Below are positions 55,992-64,000 of a stretch of 64,000 nt of DNA, one piece after another. A program made the position numbers and the translations under genes. A model generated the notes under the pieces. That model made no database searches. It was not told where the DNA came from and saw nothing but the letters and a program-made list of their open reading frames with translations. Source of the DNA: Podospora pseudocomata (taxonomy: Eukaryota; Ascomycota; Sordariomycetes; Sordariales; Podosporaceae); assembly GCF_035222375.1 (NCBI RefSeq), contig NC_085890.1, forward strand, positions 3,162,001 to 3,226,000. The letters run 5' to 3'. Position 1 is the stretch's first letter. Each line of letters starts with the position of its first letter.

Positions 55992-57930
55992 TGTGCTGCG
56001 GTGCGTTAGTGAAGTTGGAGTTTAGGACCTGGTTTGGTGGAGTTTGATGTGAGGGGTCGAGAGATGTTGATGTCTTTGAAGTCTTACATGACCCCCTTTT
56101 TGTTACCCCAAATCTTTGCTTGATTATTGATACGATTGGCACTGGGGCTTACTAAGAAATGCGCCCTTCGAAAAACACCCCTTGACTGGGGTTGGAGCAC
56201 ATGCTTCGGGATTTCTTGCAGCCTATCTCCGTGTCATACCAAGAGCCGCCCCTCCTTCTTTAGTGTCGATGATTCTTTGGTTGTGCATGATGTATAGCTT
56301 GGCGCTAAGACACGCCCAACGCTGGATCGTGTGTGCTTTATCGTTACATGGTGTGAATAATCAGTCTTGAAACACCGATGTTGGCTGTTTCTTTCTGCCA
56401 GACATTTAATCAGCCTAGAACACAAGAATACCTAGACGCCTATGATTGTCAGCATCAAAGGTACTTACAAGTTTCCCACGATGCTGGCTGTACAAGTTGC
56501 AGAAAATGTAGGCTTGATAATTATCTCTCTTGAATCTCTTGCAATCATACATGCAAATTCAGACATGACTCGCCCTAAAATCCTAGAGGTACCATTTCTC
56601 AATCCAGGAACGCATGCATGAAATCCTTTTCCTTTTGAAGCATCAGGGAAAGTAAGCCGAGTTCCTGAAGATTAGATGTAGTAAAGTATATGTTTAGCTT
56701 CAACGTTCGTACCGCTGATATCCCCTAACTGCCCACGATAACAACAACATCCTGGCCTGCTCTATGGGTACTAATACCTTTGACTCGTCGTCATGCTTCG
56801 AGAGCACATGATCACCAAAAGGCATTTTGAGATTCCCTACTTGATCATTACCCTAATCAAGAAGCCACCACTCACTCCCACAAGACAGCAGGGGTAAGCA
56901 CGACTGGTCAACCAGGGGCATTGATAAATAATACAAATACCTATCCTCGAAAAATTCTGGACCTAATACATCGCTGGATGGTCCGAAAAGGCTTGAAGGG
57001 AAAATTCAACAATTCCCTAGTTGGTGTGTCTTCATGCCAGCACACCAGCCAATATGACAATAGGTAAAAAAGGCTTTGTTTCTTTTCCTTAGCCGAGCAC
57101 AACATGTAGCCTGTCAGTAGATCTAGCCCTTCATTTACACGGAACGTGGCCGATTTGGAAGAATCCATGTAGGTATAAAGTCTGTATTGAAAGATGGTGA
57201 CGAGAAAAAGAGAAACATGTCCATTACGTAAGAGTCGAGTTCCATAACCACACGTGAGGAAAAAAGCCACCTCGTTACAACCATCAAAGCTTACTACGCC
57301 GGTCTCGTATTCCTCAAGCTATATAGGCCAGTAGTACAAAGGTTATGAAACCGAGATAGATCTGTATCAGCAGGTCTAGCCAGAGCTTGCACACAATGCC
57401 ATGCAATATCTTTTACAAAGTCAAACAGCATTCGCTTTATTTTGTCCGCCCCCATCAGCAAAACCAGATCACCTAAATAAATGTGTGCAGCATGTGTTCA
57501 TATGAGTTGATTGTGATGTTACAAGCACATGTACAAAGCCAAAATCCCCCTTATCATCATCCTCCACCATGCCAGCCACGCGGGCGACTGTCCATAACAT
57601 GATACCAATTTTCCCCACACAAGACTCTAACTCCACAACGTGGAGGAAACAAACCAAAGTAGAAAAAAAATAGACTTTGTTCTGTACAAAGATTTCGACG
57701 TAATATATGCCCACTTGAAACGAAAAAAGACAAGTATCATCCAACACAAACATGCAAACATGGATAGATAGGTAGGTATGCTCGCTCATCAGTCCCCCGT
57801 CCCACAGGCGGCTGCCAGCCTGCCATCACCACACATGAAAAAATGTCATAAAAACTCCCCAATAGCAATGCATGAAACCTTTCTTGTTGTGTCTCCCAAA
57901 TTAAACCGTTCTTTTATTCTCCTTTGTCGT
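55992..57930. other. gene-free stretch, 1.9 kb
   Basis: It is AT-richer than its neighbours. It contains the promoter of the GFA gene and the 3' flank of the TmpA-like gene. No coding family, tRNA or repeat is recognised. Confidence 0.4.
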
Positions 57931-59835
57931 TTAGAAATCCCAAAGCGTTCCGAAGGCGTGGAGTCCGGCTGTTGTCATGTTAGCTTCTTTGCTTCTCTTG
58001 TGACCTCGTTGGAAGAGGTAAAAACTTACCCTCCAAGCACCCTTGCATCATCTCATCGTTACCCGCCTTGTTCGAGGTGATGAAGATAACCTCAGCCCCA
58101 AAGCTGTGCCACACATCCTTCAGCAGCTGCACGCTGTCTGGCCTGCCTCCCCTCTTCTTGGTGTCCCACAAGATCATCCTCTCCGGCTCGATGTTGTCGT
58201 GGATCAACCGTGAGATTGTTGGACCGAAGGTCTTCTCCTGATCCGAGCCAATCCAGATGAGGAACCAGTTGGGGCTTTGGATGCATGTCGAGAGAGCGGC
58301 GCCAATGCCAGTACCGGTGCAAACTCTGATGCCGCGCTTGAACATGGCCGAGGCGTGTCCAACACCAGCTGTTCCTTGTTAGTCTTCGTCAACGTAATGT
58401 GAAGAGAGCAAAGGGAAACATACCAAACTTGAGTTCACGGGTCCACACTGTCTTGGGCGGGTTGTCAACAAGGGACTTGGTGAAGTCGCCCTGAACGCCG
58501 CAGATGAGATAATGACACCCGCTCTTTCTCCCCTCACTAATGATACCAAAAGCATGGTACTCCATGATGGACGTCCTGCTGATTCTAGCCAAGAGACCCT
58601 GCTGCATACCGCGCTGGAACTTGAGAATGGCCACCTTTGGTGATGGAATCTCGACCTCGACCGGAACTTCGCGAAGGGTGACCCATGGGATGAGAACACT
58701 GTGGCCATGTGTTAGCTCGACCGGCACACAGATAGAAAGGGGGAGGTGGTAAGCATACAAGACTGTCATAAAGACCGCAAACCAAAGCTCCTGTGTGGAG
58801 ATCAAAGAGTGCGCATCCAGCCTCCACTCTCCAAGCTTCAAGTCGTAGGCATTGCCGAGGACGACAAAGATCCAGGTAGTTGCCAAACCCATCCAACCAA
58901 TCAACCTATGATGTCCCTCGAACACGTTGTGGTGGTTGTTCCTGACCCAAGGAAACGCGCTCAAGATACTGATCACAACCAGCACATTGGTGATGATACC
59001 AGTGGCGATCACGGAAGGGTGTTGCTTGGCATGGTGAATGAGGATGTCGACGATCTTGTAGAGCAGCCAGCTGTGGTGCAAAATTAGCATGTTATCACCA
59101 TCGACTGAGTAGGAGAGAGACGTACCATGCTCCAGACAGGGCACATCCGGAGTGAATGCCACCAACGTGCTGCAAGATCGAAGTTACAGCGAGCTTGAGC
59201 CAAATAGGGGCCCACTGTTCAATGTATTAGTCAGTGATTTTGGTCTCTTGGCATGATCGTCAACAGGGTTGATGACTTACACTCCTGAGCCCGTAAATAG
59301 AGATGATGTACAGGAACCTGAGGAACAGTTCATTTCTCATCAGGATGGCCATCAACAAGTTACCCAACACCAACGCGCCTAGGTGGTTTGTGGCGTATTC
59401 GAACTTCCCGATAGCAGCCATCAAGATACCGATCAGGTTAAGAGTCACCACAATGGTGAAGAACTTGCGGTAGGTGTTGTACCACAGTTGAAACAGAATC
59501 CATCGGCTGACTTTTCTCTTTGGCTTCGCTGGTGGCTTGCCTTGTGGCTTCTTGAGATCATCGCTGGCGGGAGAGGGCGGTAAGTTGCGCGAGGCAAGAG
59601 TGAGGACTGGTGTGGAGGAGGATGGTGTGATACCCTCATGAATGGGAGATGTTACCGGTGTTGGCTGGACTGTCTCGACCTGCTGGATTATAGCCTTCTC
59701 ATCAACAGAGTAAACTGGTGATGGTGGGGTAGGGAGGACCGGTAAAGATTGTTGGGAGGCTTCGTAGATACCCTTCTCGGCATCATCGTAGGACTGGGCG
59801 GTCGTGTCCCCGACGTGGTTGTTCCTCGACGACAT
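57931..59835 (-). CDS. TmpA-like membrane flavoprotein (oxidoreductase), 535 aa
   Basis: Six exons: 59281-59835, 59126-59214, 58759-59070, 58424-58698, 58030-58368 and 57931-57968, all in agreeing phase. A disordered Pro/Ser N-terminus (residues 1-110) precedes several spans (FFTIVVTLNLIGILMAAIG, LGALVLGNLLMAILM, VIATGIITNVLVVISIL, IGWMGLATTWIFVVLGNAYD). The second half resembles a ferredoxin-reductase-like unit: SIMEYHAFGIISEG in the flavin region, then GIRVCTGTGIGAALS, the glycine-rich nucleotide site. This order is that of the fungal TmpA family; Aspergillus TmpA takes part in a signal that starts conidiation. It lacks the N-terminal adenylation domain of TmpL. The electron acceptor is unknown. 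Confidence 0.8.
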
Positions 59836-62800
59836 GATGATGTCTGTGGGTATGTGTGTCTGTCTAGGGTAGTCCTTCCGCCAAGAGAATAACCGCAGAC
59901 AGACTGGGCGACCAAGGGAAACTGGTGGTGGTGATGGTTCGGGACCGGGTGTGGTCAGGGACAAGCCGACTTATAACCACTTTTGGGCAGGAAGGGAATG
60001 ACGATGGTGGGAGGAGTGGGTTCTATGGTGTTGTTGTCGAACCAAGGAAGGAAGCGAACAGGAGAGCGGATGGTCGGGCCGTGGTGGACCGTGTCTGCGG
60101 TTCTTGACAGGACCCGTTTCTGGTGGAGTAAGAACGAAGGGTCTGGGGGCAGGACCTGGAGGCTCTCGCCGTGCCAATCCTACCGTAACAGCGGCTCCCA
60201 AGATGCAGAGTCGCAACTTCGGTCCCAGCAACCCGAAAGTCGCGACAGCAGAGTCTGCCTTGGTCAGGGCGGAAGTCAAGTCGTCAGATCCGTTTGGTCC
60301 ACTGGGCCTGGAAAGAAAGAAGGTGAATTTGGGGGGACAGGTCACAGGACGAGTCACGACCGGCGAGATATGTAGGTTTAAAGGTTTGGAGGGCACCTGG
60401 GCTCCATGAGAGCAACAGGGGGGGGGAGGGGGAGGAGTGAAAAGCCTCTCACCCATATTGAGTATGCCGGATGTGGCAGTTGGGTATGGTTCGACATGTG
60501 CCGGCCAGTGGTGCTGGGATGGCTGTGAATGACTTCATTGCACTGGTGGCAGTATCTTGGTCTTGGCCCCTCCAGGGCAATTGCCGCCGCCCCGCGCTTG
60601 CTCGTATCACCGCAGGCGTGTTTGCAGACACCAGCGTCCCAATTAGGATGTCTGAACAATATTCGAAGCGAGATTATTTTATCGTGCCGCCAGTGCAGCT
60701 TGGCCGAGGTACATGACGTCTACGGTAGGCAGACAGTAGTCCCTCCGCAGTCCGCGTTTCGGCCAAATCCCCATAAAAATGCCATGATTATCCATATTAC
60801 CCCCCGGATTCGACGGCGGACTCTGCACGTCCACCCCATGGCACGTGGGACCCCGGGGAATAGATTTTTCAGCGGTACGCAGCCAGAGCCTGATTGTACC
60901 CAAATCGAACGAGCGGGCGAAGGGGGGTGAGGGTGAGGAGTACGGATCGAGATCCTGCCCTGATGATCAGTCTTGAAGTCGCCGTAGCAGCACCGCAAGA
61001 GACCGCAACTGCCCCGAAGTGAGCCCGTGACTGGTGGAGCGCAAGTCAACACTGGTTCTTCCAGACGTGGGTTGAAGGGTTGGGTGTATGTATGGTTGCA
61101 CATGGTATGCTCGAAAAGGCACTAGGAAGCGAATGGGGAAGGGCAGCGAAAAAAGGAAGCAAAAATGGTAGTCCAGAACCAGAAGAGAGCGCGCAGAAGA
61201 GGAAGCACTCGCCCCAAAAGGAGAACCATGGATGGTCGCGGGTGATCCCGACTGCGACTTTCGGAGACGCATCAGGACAGGACAGGAAAATAGGCGCGCC
61301 TTGACGTCTGGTGCTGCCGTGCTGGTGAGGGGCCCCAGGATATTGGCGCGGGAAGACGGGCGTGCGGCAAAGAGAGACGAAAGTCTGGGGACCCCAGGTT
61401 TTTGCGGCTTCTTTTTTTCTTTTCTGCCTCGTTTCGGTTTCATGCAAGATTTTGAGGAGTGCATTTCGGCAGCCACTCCCTCTCCTCCGCCACTCCGGCA
61501 ACAGAAAGAGGAGAGATCTGATCTGGCGGGACCTGGTCAGTCTCGCCGCCGCGCCGGAACACCCTGGATACCTTGCTAGATAGTATGGGCGGCGGGGCCT
61601 CACCTTAACACGTCTTAGCTCGCCAGGTCCCATGAAACCGTCCTTCATTTAAATCGGTCCATTTAATCGACTGTTGGGACGATGGTTCATAAATGCCTCG
61701 TATGTTGACGGTGGTTAGAATTCCGCCTCTGCCGCAGGTCGGGGTTCAATTGCACGTGTGAGCAGTCTCTCGTTCCACCTCCGTCATCAGGGTTGTTTGA
61801 GCTGTGCAGGCACAAGTAGGGTGGAAGGAGCCAGGGAAATGGCGGGGAAAGCATGAAGGCGGGCAGAACAGACAGAGAAAGGTACATACCTGATGGAGGC
61901 AACCTGGCAACTTGCAAGATTTTCGGCTTGCCCGCGGGGGTATTAACGGCGGTATCTGCACCGTTGAACCGTTCAATGCCACCTTGATGTGGCCCGTGCT
62001 TCCTCAATGACACCCTCTGCCCCCACCAGATCTAGACCACACCAAGACCGCGCTGCTAGCTGCGGATCATGGGTTGACAGAAATAGTCGGCGTAACCCAA
62101 AACTGACGACCGCATTCCCCTCCCTCAGCTCCTCTTAAAGCCAAGGCGGCGGAATCCTCAGCTCAGGGCAACAACAAAAGGGAAACCCGGACATGGTGTT
62201 GCACCTTCTCTTCCAGCTGTCGGTCCATTGCCTGTCAGGTGCTCACAGAGTGTAACACAACTTTGATACCCGGGGCTGTTGAGGGTGTCACCCAAAGGGT
62301 ATTTTGGTTAGGGTTTATGTCAGCCTGCATATGACGGGCAGTACTCGGATGAATCTACGGCGTGATGCGGTACGCGAGCTGCTTTCCCCATATATGTGCA
62401 CCGCACGCGAGTCCGACCTCTGTTGGCACCCAGATATAACAAGCTGTGGCTGTGATTGCATCATTCAGGGACGATGCGGCTGATTTTCATGTTGAGAACC
62501 TTCCAGCCCCTCGGAATAATGGCTGGTGTTTACCGTCTGAAACTCTTGGCCAATCAAAGGAAATAACAATCAGCGAGATAGCAATGCTCGATGGGCCCGT
62601 TGTCACATGAATTCGGTCAGAACCCAAAACCTCGGGGCTGTCCAGCCTGATGGTTCACCGCAAGTTCAAGTTACATCACATATTATGACTGGTTACAGTT
62701 TAACGTAGATCCAGGGATACGTTTTGGCAGCTTTCGTCAGAGTCTGGTGTGGAGGGAGATCTCCTAGTCGCTTATGACACCGGTATGTGAAACTTCTTTA

Positions 62801-64000
62801 TCAGGTGTTAGGAGAACTCCTGAAACTGTCTGTCTAGTTATTCTATGAGGTACAAAGGGTCCGGAGAACAACTATCTCTTTTCGCAAACTCGGGGAGAAT
62901 CGGAAGTAGAGGTCATAAAGACAGCACGTTTACGACTATTGACATCTGAGTGAAGCAGCCATCATCAAAATCAAGAGATTTATAGCTCTTCATGTTAACT
63001 GTGCTTCCAACAGAATTGCAACCGTACCGGCCCACACTGACAAAGATATGTTCCTTCAACTTGAGAAAACTCCTCTTCATGCATGAACTGTTCTACCATT
63101 CTTACGAACACCCAAAACCAGAAAAAACGTGGTTGAGAATAGACGGTGTTGTGTTCCCAAAGCCAAGACGAAAAAACCGGGGTTCGGACTTTAATAGCTG
63201 CTTTCTGATTGGTCAATCCATGCCTGCCACTTCCTGTTTCGGAAGGTACACCTCCGGCTTTGCTCTACTCGCCAACCACTCGCTACCGACTGCCAACCAT
63301 CGACCACACCCATTCGAGAAAGAAACGCGCTTGCCGCGGAGCACTAGCCGCCGATCTTGAGACGTTCTGAGAAAGCGCATTGCCGTTGCACACACCGCTT
63401 CTGCAAGTTTGTGGGGTGCTTTTTGGCGAGCTTCCCGTTTTTCCAGCGTGGGGTGGGAATTTTGGCTGTGTGAGACACCCTAACCCTCTTCTTGCCCCAT
63501 CTCGCTCACTTGACACACCAGACGAACAACCAAGACCAGTATGACGGTTATGCTCCCGTCCTGCTATCACATCAAGAGTTTAATGCTTCGCAGAAATGCT
63601 GGGCAACCTCCATTCGAGGCTTCCAAGCTGTCGATCTCCCACCTTCCCGAAAGAATCACACGCACACCTCCCGAGACCAGGCAAGCTGCTGATAGCCTCA
63701 CCCTCACGACATCTATCGGCCTCTCAATCAACATCTTGGCCCAAGCCACGCCGTTTCATTGAGAATCCCCCAACATCCATATTCGCCCCGAAACAGGATT
63801 CACCTACCTCATTATGACCCGTCTGCCAAATTTCCGACCTTGTCAACAAATAGGCTCGAAGTCATCTAGAGCCACCAGATGCTGATGTTGGAGTGAATGC
63901 CGAGACAATAAACTTGCACAGCATCTGCATACGACCCACCCTTTTTAGCCTGTATTATCCCAAGCTGACAGCCTGACAGGTCTCACTCAGCAGTGAACAT
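59836..64000. other. gene-free right end, 4.2 kb
   Basis: The first part is the promoter of the TmpA-like gene. From 60 to 61.7 kb the sequence is GC-rich with many short overlapping frames but no family resemblance. From 61.7 kb on it is mixed, with CT-rich leader-like sequence after 63.45 kb. It may be the long regulatory region of a gene beyond the window. I see no tRNA, rRNA or transposon. Confidence 0.35.

Noticed and set aside
60967-61648. Two overlapping minus-strand frames of 169 and 200 residues
   Set aside because: Composition is low-complexity, there is no family resemblance, and no splice signals extend them.

Overview
The window reads as nuclear DNA of a filamentous ascomycete, most likely a sordariomycete close to the Sordariales. 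Introns are short (47 to 152 bases, mostly 50 to 85), begin GTATGT, GTAAGT or GTGAGT, and carry CTAAC or CTGAC branch sites near the 3' end. The gene content is typically fungal: a HET-domain gene, STAND/NLR receptors with TPR, ankyrin or WD repeats, a CorA-like protein, a LysM/chitin-binding protein, MAPEG, PPT1 and a P450. All exon joins were made by eye from splice signals and phase.

Left part (about 2 to 29 kb) is an accessory, immunity-like island. It holds a HET-domain gene head to head with a long atypical kinase gene, a CorA-like membrane protein, a methionine-permease-like transporter, a solo LTR with intact target-site duplication, and a divergent pair made of a HeLo-like effector gene and an NB-ARC/TPR receptor gene. 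A Ty3/gypsy integrase fossil and the WD40 tail of another STAND receptor follow, then a 2018-residue NACHT/ankyrin receptor. The main find is that the effector C-terminus and the receptor N-terminus carry the same short Gly/Asn motif, FGxxNxGxQVGxNxGTI. This is the layout of fungal NLR/effector pairs that signal by amyloid templating. The receptor copy looks disabled, or translationally interrupted, between its motif and its NB-ARC domain, and it also shows an offset reading-frame segment over Walker B. The effector looks whole.

Right part (about 29 to 60 kb) holds more conserved genes: MAPEG protein, PEBP-like protein, an FAD monooxygenase fused to a multi-spanning membrane module, a secreted type-B carboxylesterase, a tiny CPxTG zinc-ribbon protein, a LysM/CBM18/LysM protein, a membrane-anchored propeller-like protein, a P450, a ribosomal-L1-domain nucleolar protein, a Tos4-like FHA protein, palmitoyl-protein thioesterase, a GFA/CENP-V protein and a TmpA-like membrane flavoprotein. 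Many of these show abrupt switches along the coding strand between codons ending in C/A and codons ending in G/T, which the island genes do not obviously show. The last 4.2 kb has no gene I can support.
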